A stretch of DNA of 64,000 nucleotides from Streptomyces sp. P9-A4 (lineage in GTDB: Bacteria > Actinomycetota > Actinomycetes > Streptomycetales > Streptomycetaceae), in contig NZ_JAZIFY010000002.1 of NCBI RefSeq assembly GCF_036634195.1, positions 248,001 through 312,000 of the forward strand. The letters run 5' to 3'. Below are positions 18,670 to 29,109 of this stretch, piece by piece. Position 1 is the first letter of the stretch, and each line of letters starts with the position of its first letter. The notes under the pieces are model-generated. The model was not told where the DNA came from. It saw nothing but the letters and a program-made list of their open reading frames with translations, and did not search any database. The position numbers and the translations under genes were made by a program.

Positions 18670-20559
18670 ATGACGTCGTTGGAGCAAGGTCCCGCCCATG
18701 GGACCGGCACCGCCCAGGAACCCCCGCTCCCCTCACCGGCTCCCGGCTCGCCGGCGGAGTGGGAGGCGCTGGGCGCGGAGATCCACAGCCTGTCGAACGG
18801 CGCGGTGGCCTCCATCGGCCCGGACGGCCCCGTCCTCGCGCGCCCGGCACACGGATTCACCACCCGCCCGTCCAGCTTCGTCCGGGCGTTCTCACGCTCC
18901 GACCGCTTCCTGGTCGCGCTGCTGTCCCTCGGCTGGGCGGCCTGCCTGGTCTGGTTCTGGGTCTGGTGGTTCGAACCGTCCCACCGCATCGGCTGGACAG
19001 GGCTGATCATCAACAGCGCCCTCCTGCTGTACCTGACCTATCTGCCGCTGCACTTCCTCGTCGCGCTGCTACGGATGCGCCGCTTCGATCCGGCCGTCGA
19101 GGTGCCCGGCCTCCGCACCGCGTTCGTGGTCACCCGCGCCCCGTCCGAGGGCTGGGACATCGCCCGCCGCACCCTGGAGGCGATGCTCCACCAGGACTTC
19201 CCGCACACCTACGACGTCTGGCTCTGCGACGAGGACCCCACCGAGGAGATCCTCCACTGGTGCCGCGCCCATGACGTGAACGTCTCCAGCCGGCGTGGCC
19301 GCGCCGACTACCACCGGGCCCAATGGCCCCGGCGCACGCGGTGCAAGGAGGGCAACCTCGCCTTCTTCTACGACCACTGGGGCTACGACCTGTACGACGT
19401 GGTCGCCCAGCTCGACTGCGATCACGTCCCCGCGCCCACGTACCTCACCGAGGTCGTCCGCCCCTTCGCCGACCCTGCCGTCGGCTACGTCGCGGCCCCC
19501 AGCGTCTGCGACTCCAACGCCGACGAGTCCTGGGCGGCCCGCGGCCGGCTGCACCGTGAGGCCATGTTCCACGGGCCCGTGCAGCTGGGCCACTCCGCCG
19601 GCCTCGCCCCGGTCTGCATCGGCTCGCACTATGCCGTCCGGACGAAGGCGCTGCGGGACATCGGCGGTCTGGGCCCCGAACTCGCCGAGGACTTCTCCAC
19701 CTCCTTCCTGCTGACCTCGGCCGGCTGGCAGGGCGCGTTCGCCATCGACGCGGACGCGCACGGCGAAGGTCCCCTCACCTTCGGTGCGATGATCACCCAG
19801 GAGTTCCAGTGGTCCCGCAGCCTGGCCGTCATGCTCCTGGGCATGCTGCCGCGCCACCTGGGCCGGATGCCCCTGAGGCTCCGGGCGCGCTTCGCCGCGG
19901 CGCTGATGTACTACCCGCTGCTCGCCGGCGCCACGGTCATGGGCGTCCTGCTGCCGCCGATCGCCGCGATCACCGGCGCTCCCTGGATCGACGTCAACTA
20001 CTTCGCCTTCCTGACGCACTTCTGGAGCCTGTCCGTCTGGCTGATCCTGCTGACGCTGCTCTGCCGCCGCCGGGGCCTGACGCGCCCCAAGGACGCCCCG
20101 GTCTTCAGCTGGGAGATCTGGCTCTTCGGGCTCTCCCGGTGGCCGTACGTGGCCTGGGGCGTGCTGGCCGCGGTGATCCAGAAGCTGCGGCCCCGCCAGG
20201 TCACCTTCAAGGTCACCCCGAAGAGGCGCGACGGCCTGGAGCCGCTTCCGCTGCGCGCCGTCGCCCCGTACCTGCTCATCACGGTCTTCCTGTCGGGCTC
20301 GGCCCTCGTCGGCCAGTTCACCGGTCCCGCCGTCGGCTACGTCTTCCTCTGCCTCCTCGGCTCCGCCTCGTACACCGCGGTGACGCTGGCGATCGGCGCG
20401 CTGCACGTCAAGGAGACCGCGCGAGCCACCGGGGTCCCCGCCGTCCGGGCGCTGCGCACGGCCGCACTGCCGCTCCTCGCGGGCCTGCTGTCGCTGTTCC
20501 CGCTGGGGCTCGCGGCCGTCGTCTTCCCCGCCTACCTCACCGGCTTCTACGCCTGGTGA
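18670..20559 (+). CDS. Membrane glycosyltransferase family 2 (cellulose-synthase-like)
   Basis: This 629-residue processive-type glycosyltransferase has two N-terminal helices near residues 75-120. The cytosolic GT-A domain has nucleotide-sugar aspartates in CDEDP and LDCDHVPAP, the acceptor-binding EDFSTSF and a product motif QEFQWSRSL in place of QxxRW. At least five C-terminal transmembrane helices (from about residue 400) form the export channel. It should polymerise a sugar from the UDP-sugars made by its operon partners: UDP-xylose, UDP-glucuronate, UDP-glucose or UDP-galactose. The polymer cannot be named from sequence. The ATG at 18670 has a GGAGAAC site. Confidence 0.85.
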   Translation: MTSLEQGPAHGTGTAQEPPLPSPAPGSPAEWEALGAEIHSLSNGAVASIGPDGPVLARPAHGFTTRPSSFVRAFSRSDRFLVALLSLGWAACLVWFWVWWFEPSHRIGWTGLIINSALLLYLTYLPLHFLVALLRMRRFDPAVEVPGLRTAFVVTRAPSEGWDIARRTLEAMLHQDFPHTYDVWLCDEDPTEEILHWCRAHDVNVSSRRGRADYHRAQWPRRTRCKEGNLAFFYDHWGYDLYDVVAQLDCDHVPAPTYLTEVVRPFADPAVGYVAAPSVCDSNADESWAARGRLHREAMFHGPVQLGHSAGLAPVCIGSHYAVRTKALRDIGGLGPELAEDFSTSFLLTSAGWQGAFAIDADAHGEGPLTFGAMITQEFQWSRSLAVMLLGMLPRHLGRMPLRLRARFAAALMYYPLLAGATVMGVLLPPIAAITGAPWIDVNYFAFLTHFWSLSVWLILLTLLCRRRGLTRPKDAPVFSWEIWLFGLSRWPYVAWGVLAAVIQKLRPRQVTFKVTPKRRDGLEPLPLRAVAPYLLITVFLSGSALVGQFTGPAVGYVFLCLLGSASYTAVTLAIGALHVKETARATGVPAVRALRTAALPLLAGLLSLFPLGLAAVVFPAYLTGFYAW

Positions 20560-20593
20560 AGGCCCCTGCGACCGATCGAGAAATGAGGTTCCC

Positions 20594-21616
20594 GTGCCCC
20601 AGACCGTCCTGGTCACCGGCGGCGCCGGTTTCATCGGCAGCCACACCTGCGTCGAGCTCCTCCGCGCCGGACACGAGGTCGTCGTGCTCGACGACCACTC
20701 CAACAGCTCGCCCGAGGTCCTCGAACGGGTCGCGAAGATCGCGGGCCGCCCCATCGCGGCGGCCCACGTCGCGGACGTACGGGACCGGCGGGCCCTCGAC
20801 AGCGTCTTCACGAGCCACCCGATCGACGCGGTGATCCACTTCGCCGCGAAGAAGGCGGTCGGCGAGTCGGTGCGGATCCCGCTCGCGTACTACGACATCA
20901 ACGTCGGCGGCACGACGGCCCTGGTCTCGGCCATGCACGACCACGGCGTGCACCGGCTGGTGTTCTCGTCCTCCTGCTCGATCTACGGCGACGTCACGAC
21001 CGTCCCGCTGACCGAGGAGTCGCCGGCGGCGCCGACCAACCCGTACGCCACCACCAAGTGGACCTGCGAGCAGATCCTCGCGGACGTCTGCCGGCATGTG
21101 CCCGAGCTCCGGGTACTCGCCCTGCGGTACTTCAACCCGGCCGGCGCCCACCCCACCGGACTCCTCGGCGAGGACCCGAGCGGCGTGCCGAACAACATCA
21201 TGCCGTTCCTCACCCAGATCGCCGTGGGCCGCCGCGACGAACTCAGCGTCTTCGGCGACGACTTCCCCACCCCCGACGGCACCGGGATCCGCGACTACGT
21301 CCACGTCGTGGACGTCGCCGAAGGGCACCGCACCGCCCTGGACCACATCGACGACGAGCCGGGCATGAGGGTCTTCAACCTGGGCACCGGGCGCGGCGCG
21401 TCCGTCCTGGAGCTCGTACGCACCTTCGAGGAGGTGTCGGGGCAGCCGATCCCGCACAGCGTCACCGGGCGCCGACCCGGCGACGTCGCCGAACTCGTCG
21501 CCGACCCCACGAAGGTCGCCTCGGCCTGGAACTGGACCGCCCGGCACGACCTGGCCGCCATGTGCCGTGACGCGTGGACCTTCCAGCAGCAGAATCCGCA
21601 CGGCTACGCGCCTTGA
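20594..21616 (+). CDS. galE: UDP-glucose 4-epimerase
   Basis: This 340-residue GalE-type epimerase interconverts UDP-glucose and UDP-galactose, and related enzymes also act on UDP-xylose/UDP-arabinose. Motifs seen are the NAD loop GGAGFIGSHTCVELL, LDDHSNSSPEV, FAAKKAVGESV, SSCSIYGD, the YxxxK pair in NPYATTKWTCEQ, LRYFNPAGAHPTG and the IRDYVHVVDVAEGH block. The gene starts at GTG, 34 bp after the glycosyltransferase stop, behind GAAATGAGG. As the gene sits between a polysaccharide synthase and UDP-glucose dehydrogenase, it probably supplies galactose or arabinose units to the same polymer. Confidence 0.93.
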   Translation: MPQTVLVTGGAGFIGSHTCVELLRAGHEVVVLDDHSNSSPEVLERVAKIAGRPIAAAHVADVRDRRALDSVFTSHPIDAVIHFAAKKAVGESVRIPLAYYDINVGGTTALVSAMHDHGVHRLVFSSSCSIYGDVTTVPLTEESPAAPTNPYATTKWTCEQILADVCRHVPELRVLALRYFNPAGAHPTGLLGEDPSGVPNNIMPFLTQIAVGRRDELSVFGDDFPTPDGTGIRDYVHVVDVAEGHRTALDHIDDEPGMRVFNLGTGRGASVLELVRTFEEVSGQPIPHSVTGRRPGDVAELVADPTKVASAWNWTARHDLAAMCRDAWTFQQQNPHGYAP

Positions 21617-21663
21617 CCCGTCGCGTCGTACACCCCACCCGCGCTCAGACAGGAGAACACCGT

Positions 21664-23100
21664 ATGCGGTTGACCGTCATCGGAACGGGCTACCTCGGAG
21701 CTGTGCACGCCGCGTGCATGGCCGACATCGGACACGACGTCCTCGGTGTCGACGTCGACGCCGAGAAGATCGCCGCCCTTGCCGAGGGCCGGCCCCCCTT
21801 CTACGAACCCGGCTTCGACGAGGTCCTCACCCGCGCCCTCGCCTCCGGACGGCTACGCTTCGGAACCAGTCTGCGCGAGGCGGCGGTACACGGCGAGGTC
21901 CACTTCATCTGCGTGGGCACGCCGCAGCAGGCCGGCTCCCACGCGGCCGACCTGCGATACGTCGACGCCGTCGTCGACGGGCTCGTGCCGCATCTGCCGG
22001 CCTCGTGTCTGGTGGTCGGCAAGTCGACCGTGCCGGTGGGCACGACCGCGCGCCTGACCGCCCGCATCGCGGGGCTCGTCCCGTCGGGCGTACGGGCCGA
22101 CGTGGCGTGGAACCCCGAGTTCCTGCGTGAGGGCTTCGCGGTCGAGGACACCTTGCGGCCGGACCGGATCGTCGTCGGCACGGTCGGCCGGGAGCCGGAC
22201 GAGACGCTGCGCCGGCTGTACGCCCCGATGCTGGACGCGGGCGTCCCGTACATCGGCACCGACCCGAGCACGGCCGAGCTCGTGAAGGTCGCGGCCAACT
22301 CCTTCCTCGCCACGAAGATCTCCTTCATCAACGCGATGGCCGAGGTCTGCGACGCCGCGGGCGCGGACGTGGTCACCCTCGCCGACGCCCTCGGCCACGA
22401 CACCCGGATCGGCCGACGGTTCCTCAACGCCGGCCTCGGCTTCGGCGGCGGCTGCCTGCCCAAGGACATCCGGGCCTTCACCGCTCGCGCCCAGGAGCTC
22501 GGCGTCGGCCCCGCGGTGGCCTTCCTGGACGAGGTCGACGAGATCAACGAACGGCAGCGGACGCGGACCGTCGCCCTCGCCCGCCGGCTGGCCGGGGGCG
22601 ACCTGACCAACCGCCGGGTGACCGTCCTGGGCGCCACCTTCAAGCCGAACAGCGACGACGTGCGTGACTCGCCGGCGCTGGCGGTGGCGGCGGCGCTGCA
22701 CCGGCAGGGCGCCGACATCCGGGTGCACGATCCGGAGGGCACCGCGAACGCGCGCCGCACCCACCCGGAACTGCGCTGCGAGGCAGACCTCCTGACGGCC
22801 TGCCAGGGAGCGGAGCTCGTTCTGCACCTCACCGAGTGGGAGCAGTACCGCGAGCTGGACCCGGTGAAGCTGGCCCTGGTGGTCCGCACGCCGGTCCTCG
22901 TCGACGCGCGCAACGCGCTACCGCACGACGAGTGGCGGGCCGCCGGCTGGACCGTCAAGGCGCTCGGCCGTCCCGCGCCGGCGGACCGGCCGCCGGCCGC
23001 TCGGGCGGGGGAGCCGCTGCGGGCCACGATCGCCTCGCCGGCCGTCGAGGCGGACCGCACCACCACCCTGTCCCCGGCGCTGCCGACCGGCAGGGCCTAG
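21664..23100 (+). CDS. ugd: UDP-glucose 6-dehydrogenase
   Basis: The enzyme oxidises UDP-glucose to UDP-glucuronate with two NAD+. The ATG at 21664 behind CAGGAGAACACC gives 478 residues. The NAD loop is VIGTGYLGAVHAACMA, the helix motif is ELVKVAANSFLATKISF, and the nucleophilic cysteine is in GFGGGCLPKDIRAF. The C-terminal domain includes GATFKPNSDDVRDSPAL. It completes a route UDP-glucose to UDP-glucuronate to UDP-xylose together with the decarboxylase at the operon start. The last 45 residues are an Ala/Pro-rich tail of unknown purpose, as in the decarboxylase. Confidence 0.93.
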   Translation: MRLTVIGTGYLGAVHAACMADIGHDVLGVDVDAEKIAALAEGRPPFYEPGFDEVLTRALASGRLRFGTSLREAAVHGEVHFICVGTPQQAGSHAADLRYVDAVVDGLVPHLPASCLVVGKSTVPVGTTARLTARIAGLVPSGVRADVAWNPEFLREGFAVEDTLRPDRIVVGTVGREPDETLRRLYAPMLDAGVPYIGTDPSTAELVKVAANSFLATKISFINAMAEVCDAAGADVVTLADALGHDTRIGRRFLNAGLGFGGGCLPKDIRAFTARAQELGVGPAVAFLDEVDEINERQRTRTVALARRLAGGDLTNRRVTVLGATFKPNSDDVRDSPALAVAAALHRQGADIRVHDPEGTANARRTHPELRCEADLLTACQGAELVLHLTEWEQYRELDPVKLALVVRTPVLVDARNALPHDEWRAAGWTVKALGRPAPADRPPAARAGEPLRATIASPAVEADRTTTLSPALPTGRA

Positions 23101-23106
23101 ACCGCC

Positions 23107-23177
23107 TCCAGTACGCCGACGCCGCCCCGCCCGCCCGGTCCTGGACCGGGCGGGCGGGGCGGCGTCGGCGTACTGGA
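23107..23177. terminator. Very long perfect hairpin terminator (35-bp stem)
   Basis: A perfect inverted repeat of 35 bp per arm with a single unpaired central base starts 7 bp after the ugd stop; one arm reads CCAGTACGCCGACGCCGCCC and onward. Part of the arm (CTGGACCGGGCGGGCGG) is repeated directly to the right at 23173-23190. It lies between convergent genes and should terminate both strands. Confidence 0.85.
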
Positions 23178-23308
23178 CCGGGCGGGCGGATCGGCGCCAT
23201 GGCACGTCCGGCCGCCGAGGACGTCGCGGGGAACGCGCCGGGGAGATCGAGGGGAGCCGGCCCGCGCCGGCTCCGGAGGCCTCGGTGTCCGGCTCGGTGG
23301 GCGGTGCG

Positions 23309-24991
23309 CTACTGCGCGGCGCCGGGCCGCAGGACGTCCGGGAGCCGGTTGCCGAAGTAGTCGACGGGGCCCGCGTCGACGCCGGATGCCTGCGGGCCCA
23401 TGCTCACGGACACCTCGCCCTCGCACCGCGGCACCAGGTTCTCGGCCCCGGCGGGGTCGGCGACGGGTACGGTCAGAGCGCGCAGGCACGGGTCGTCGCC
23501 GGTGCCGGTCGGCTCACCGTCGAGGAGCTCCTGACCGGAGGCGGTACGCCAGTCAGCGAGGTCGGTGTAGCGCCGACTCCCCCAGCCCAGAGACCAGGGG
23601 CCCTCGCTGTAGTAGACGTTGCCCCGCAACTGGTGCGTGCCGGGGAGGTACGACGACTCGGTCTCGATCAGGGGACCCCCGTCGGTGGCGAGGATGTTGT
23701 CGTGGACACTCACGCCGGTCATGCCGTCGCGCAGCCGCAGAGCCGGGGGCCGGCTTCCCGCCGCCTCCGCGGAGGCGAGATCCCTGGTCCGCATCACGAC
23801 CGTGTTGTTGTAGATGTCCACGTTCTTCATCCGGGAGCCGTAGGCGACGATGCCACCGTACTCGGGGAGCTTCCGCGCGTCGTCCCAGCTCATGTTGAAA
23901 CGGACGACGTTGTCCCGGTGGGCGCCGGTCGCCTTTCCGGAATAGACGAGGAACCCCGGCCCGTCGTTGCCGTAGGCGAGGTTGTACTGCATGACCGATC
24001 GGGACACATTGTTGTCGAGGCCGAAACCGCCGCCGTCCACCCGGGATCCGGTCCGGTTTCGGTAGGAGCGGTTGTTCTCCAGAACCACGCCGGTGGCGTC
24101 GTACACCCAGATGCCCTCGGGGCCCTCTTCGGCGTCGGCCGCGGAGCGCGCGCCGTTGTCATGGGCCACCGAGCGCAGCACCGTCGCGTCCCGGACGCTG
24201 CCGAGGGCGATGCCGCTTCCGGTGTTGCGGCTGTCACTGCCCGGGTCACCGGTGTTGGAGGACGCCGTGACCCGCTCGATCCGCAGCCCGGAGTGCGCGT
24301 AGACCGGACTGTCCGCCTTGAACTCCGGTCCGTAGAAGACGAGTCCGGCCTCCAGGTTGTGGTGCACGGAGACATCGCTGACGCGCACGTCGCTGTAGCC
24401 CGTGACGGCGTCGCCTTCCGCGCCGACGCTGATCCCGTTCTGGAAGCCGCGCGCCTCCACGTTCACGATCCTGACGTGGGCGAGCCTCCGCTCCCCGGGG
24501 CGGGTGGCACGGAAGGCGATCCCGACACCTTCGCGAAACGCCTTGCGGTCGCCGACCAGCGCGATGTTCCTGATCTCCACACCCGCGGTGTCGTGCACGG
24601 TGATGCCGGAGGTGCCACGGGGCGCGATCGTGGCCCGGCCCTTGCCGTACGACTCGATCACCACCGGCCGCGCCGCGCTGCCCGCCTCGCCCTCCTCCAG
24701 GGTGACGCTGCCGCGGAACCGTTCGCCGCCCTTGAGCCGGAGCCTGTCACCGGGCTGGAAGTTCGCGGAGTTCGCGTGGTCCAGGGTCCGCCAGGGCTTC
24801 TCCGGTGACATGCCGTCGTTCTCGTCGTCGCCGTCCGGACTCACGTAGAAGGTGAACGGACCGCCGCTCGCGGGGCGGGCGGGCCGGTAGACCCCCGGCA
24901 CGTCGCACCCCGTGATCAGCAGGAGCACCACGGCCGAGACTCCCGCCGCGGCCCTCCTCGTCCGGCTCCGCTTCACCGCGTTCACCCGCAC
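23309..24991 (-). CDS. Right-handed parallel beta-helix lipoprotein, possible polysaccharide lyase/epimerase
   Basis: This 560-residue protein has a lipoprotein leader ending LLLITGC. The mature start FYVSPDGDDENDGMSPEKPW and PGDRLRLKGGERFRG are the entry pattern of PL9/chondroitinase-B-like and alginate-epimerase-like beta-helices. Numerous Asn-rich rungs follow (GVVLENNRSYRNRTG, DNVVRFNMSWDDARKLPEYG, VDIYNNTVVMRT). Convergence on the UDP-sugar/GT2 operon suggests it trims or modifies the exported polymer, but catalytic residues are not assignable. It begins at GTG 24991 or GTG 24985; the region just upstream is AT-rich and probably carries its promoter. Confidence 0.8.
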   Translation of the reverse strand: MRVNAVKRSRTRRAAAGVSAVVLLLITGCDVPGVYRPARPASGGPFTFYVSPDGDDENDGMSPEKPWRTLDHANSANFQPGDRLRLKGGERFRGSVTLEEGEAGSAARPVVIESYGKGRATIAPRGTSGITVHDTAGVEIRNIALVGDRKAFREGVGIAFRATRPGERRLAHVRIVNVEARGFQNGISVGAEGDAVTGYSDVRVSDVSVHHNLEAGLVFYGPEFKADSPVYAHSGLRIERVTASSNTGDPGSDSRNTGSGIALGSVRDATVLRSVAHDNGARSAADAEEGPEGIWVYDATGVVLENNRSYRNRTGSRVDGGGFGLDNNVSRSVMQYNLAYGNDGPGFLVYSGKATGAHRDNVVRFNMSWDDARKLPEYGGIVAYGSRMKNVDIYNNTVVMRTRDLASAEAAGSRPPALRLRDGMTGVSVHDNILATDGGPLIETESSYLPGTHQLRGNVYYSEGPWSLGWGSRRYTDLADWRTASGQELLDGEPTGTGDDPCLRALTVPVADPAGAENLVPRCEGEVSVSMGPQASGVDAGPVDYFGNRLPDVLRPGAAQ

Positions 24992-25142
24992 CCCCTGGGG
25001 GACGTTCCAGCGCCCTATCAGGCATATGAAGTAGCAGAGTGTCAGAAAAAGGACATAAGAAACGCCGACAAGCGTGCGGCATCCGAGTCACGTGTGGGGC
25101 GTCAACGTCTTCAGGGCGGACGTGTCCCGACGGCGCTCAGGG

Positions 25143-25245
25143 CTTCACAGCGGTCAGCGTTGCGCAGACGAAGGTGTTGGTCGCGGCCCGCCCGGACGGC
25201 GCCCCGATCTACGTCATCCTGGACAACCTGTCCGGGCTGAATGCT
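25143..25245 (+). pseudogene. IS630-like transposase scrap
   Basis: The + strand reads FTAVSVAQTKVLVAARPDG followed by APIYVILDNLSGLN. The ARPDG-APIYVILDNLS pattern is the second-aspartate region of IS630-family transposases. Nothing on either side continues the protein, so this is a scrap of roughly 34 codons. The rest of the gap 24992-25364 shows no other coding signal. Confidence 0.45.
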
Positions 25246-25364
25246 TCCGACCAGCAGGAAGGCTCCGTCCGCCGCCTTGCCGGATCCACTTCTGGTGCTC
25301 TGGGCGCTCACACCGTACGAAACGGCTGGACGGAGCCCCTGTGAAGGCCCGTCCTGGCGCTGCT

Positions 25365-26052
25365 TCAGGCGAGGACGTTGACGGCGCGGGCCACCACCAG
25401 CCCGAGGATGAGGAGGGAGACAAGGGACTGGACGCCCATGGCGATCTTGGCCCAGGGCGCCAGGGGCATCACGTCGGTGGGGCTTGAACGCGGTGGCGTT
25501 GGTCAGCGCGAGGTAGAGGTAGTCGACGTAGCGGGGCCGCCAGCCGACGCTTGCCAGTTCGGGGCTGAGCTGCTGGGGGAAGGCAAGCGCGGGCGTACGG
25601 GGCATGTGGTGGGCGCGGGCGGCGGCCCCGCCGCTGTCGAGTTCGAAGTACAGCAAGGAGAAGGCCAGAACGGTAGAGGCCCACACGGTGCCGCCCGACC
25701 GCAGCAGGCTGGTGGCGGATGCGGTCTCCTTGCCACCGTGGAGGATGTCGTCGATCAGCTGGATGGTGGACCAGACAGCGCTGAACGCGAGAACGCCCAC
25801 CAAGGCGATCGACATCGTACGCAGCACCGTCGAGCGCCGGTCGATCCGGCCCGGGTCGCCGGCGATGAGCGCGAGCAGAAGCAGTCCCTCGACGGCCGGG
25901 AGAACCCAGCGCGGAGCCAGACGGAGGTCGTCGGGAAGCAGTATGGTCAGCGCCATCGCGGTGACGACGGCCGTGGCCATCGGCCAGCGTGCCTCACCGA
26001 AGGCCTCCTGCTGACTCGGGCTCGCGGTTGGCTCGGTGATGCGTCCGGTCAC
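25365..26052 (-). pseudogene. DUF1345 membrane protein, single-base frameshift
   Basis: From the GTG at 26052 the frame encodes a four-to-five-helix DUF1345 protein (PMATAVVTAMALTILLPDDL, VLRTMSIALVGVLAFSAVW, GTVWASTVLAFSLLYFELD, RPRYVDYLYLALTNATAF). After AF the frame becomes nonsense (KPHRRDAPGALG), while the next frame carries the expected C-terminus SPTDVMPLAPWAKIAMGVQS then VVARAVNVLA and a stop at 25365. One extra T/A pair in the + strand text CTTGAACG at 25483-25490 explains it. The gene is therefore inactivated, or the base is a sequencing error; removing one base restores about 228 residues. Confidence 0.8.
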
Positions 26053-26449
26053 GGTGGCGGGCCCTTCCGGTCGAGTGCGGGGTGGTTGTCGCCGTCCTGC
26101 GGGCCCGGCGTCCGCGAGCAGGGCGGCGAGGGGGACTCCGCGCTCTCCGGAAGATATAGCGGGCCGGTGGGCGGGCCGCGCATGGCACGCTTCGGCGCCA
26201 CACCCCACGTGGTGGTGGCGCCTCGGAGGGGTAGGCCTCACGTGTCCCAGGCCTCAGACGGCTGTCAGCGCCGCCTCCGTCAGACGCAGGTGCGGCCGAA
26301 GAGCGCTGTGACCGTCGTCCGTCGGCCTCACCCCACGCGTGTCGCGTGCGTGGACCAGCCAGGACTCTTCGACCGCGTGCCGGAAGACGGCGGCACTCCC
26401 CCAGGCACCGTCGACGCGGCCGCCGCGCCCGGCGGCGTCACCGTCGGAC
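26053..26449. other. Gap without an intact gene
   Basis: About 400 bp between the DUF1345 pseudogene and the CBS-BON remnant. On the minus strand VFRHAVEESWLVHARDTRG reads like protein but has no recognisable family or start. No operator palindrome of the island type is seen here. Confidence 0.3.
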
Positions 26450-26580
26450 GAATTCGCCGAAGCGGCCAAGGCCGGAGCCCTGCGGGCCGGGGAGCTCATG
26501 TCGAGCCCGGCCGTGACCGGGCGGTGGAGGGTGTTGTCGACGTGCGGATGGCTCTCGGTGCCCACGAAGACGCCGCATGA
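26450..26580 (+). pseudogene. Remnant of a CBS-BON protein
   Basis: The + strand reads EFAEAAKAGALRAGELMSSP and then, in another frame, RAVEGVVDVRMALGAHEDAA before a stop. In the intact CBS-BON proteins of this window the first block starts the second CBS motif (compare RAEELMSAPAV in the 49192 gene) and the second block ends the BON domain (compare RAVEGVVDVRCEL in the 34458 gene). Everything between is deleted. It lies 51 bp before the response-regulator gene. Confidence 0.6.
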
Positions 26581-26631
26581 CGGACAATCCTTGTGGGGGC
26601 GGATACGAACCCACCGACCGCAGGGGTCGCC

Positions 26632-27318
26632 ATGTCCGATCTGCCGGCAGCCGCCACACCCGCACGGGTCTTCCTCGTCGATGACCACGAGGTCGTCCGC
26701 CGGGGCCTTCGCGACCTGATCGACGACGAGCCCGACATGGAAGTGGTCGGCGAGGCGGCGACGGCGGAGCAGGCACTGGCCAGGGGCCCCGCCCTGCGGC
26801 CGGACGTGGCGGTCCTCGACGTGCGCCTGCCCGACGGGGACGGCATCTCGGTGTGCCGGGAGCTGCGGTCTCGAATGCCTGACCTGGCGTGCCTGATGCT
26901 GACGTCGTTCGACGACGAGGACGCTCTTCTCGACGCGATCATGGCTGGGGCGGCCGGGTACGTCCTGAAGCAGATCAAGGGGTCGGATCTGGTGGCGGCG
27001 GTACGGACCATGGCCACCGGGCAGTCGATGCTCGATCCGGCCACCACGGCCCGGCTGATGCACTCGCTTCGCGACCCCGAGGCGGCGAATCCTCCGGAGG
27101 ACGAGCGGCTCGCTGTGCTGTCCGACAGGGAGCGGTCGGTACTCGAACTCATCGGCGAGGGGCTCACCAACCGGCAGATCGCGAAGCGGCTCTATCTGTC
27201 GGAGAAGACCGTCAAGAACCACATCTCCCGGCTCCTCGGCAAGCTCGGCGTGGAACGCCGCGTACAGGCGGCCGTCATCGCCGCGCAGGTCCACGAGCAC
27301 GACGCCGAGGGGACGTAG
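26632..27318 (+). CDS. NarL/FixJ response regulator, DevR/OsdR-like
   Basis: This 228-residue regulator has an N-terminal receiver ([18 protein letters not shown], phospho-acceptor Asp63 in [13 protein letters not shown], conserved Lys in GYVLKQIKG) and a C-terminal LuxR-type helix-turn-helix ([35 protein letters not shown]). It closely resembles DevR/DosR of Mycobacterium tuberculosis and OsdR of Streptomyces coelicolor, which switch on hypoxia and dormancy genes. The ATG at 26632 behind GCAGGGG is preferred to an in-frame upstream start. It lies tail to tail with the kinase gene (6 bp between stops). By inference it binds the GGRCC-N4-GGYCC palindromes found across the island. Confidence 0.88.
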   Translation: MSDLPAAATPARVFLVDDHEVVRRGLRDLIDDEPDMEVVGEAATAEQALARGPALRPDVAVLDVRLPDGDGISVCRELRSRMPDLACLMLTSFDDEDALLDAIMAGAAGYVLKQIKGSDLVAAVRTMATGQSMLDPATTARLMHSLRDPEAANPPEDERLAVLSDRERSVLELIGEGLTNRQIAKRLYLSEKTVKNHISRLLGKLGVERRVQAAVIAAQVHEHDAEGT

Positions 27319-27324
27319 AAGCCT

Positions 27325-29109
<1,785 letters not shown>

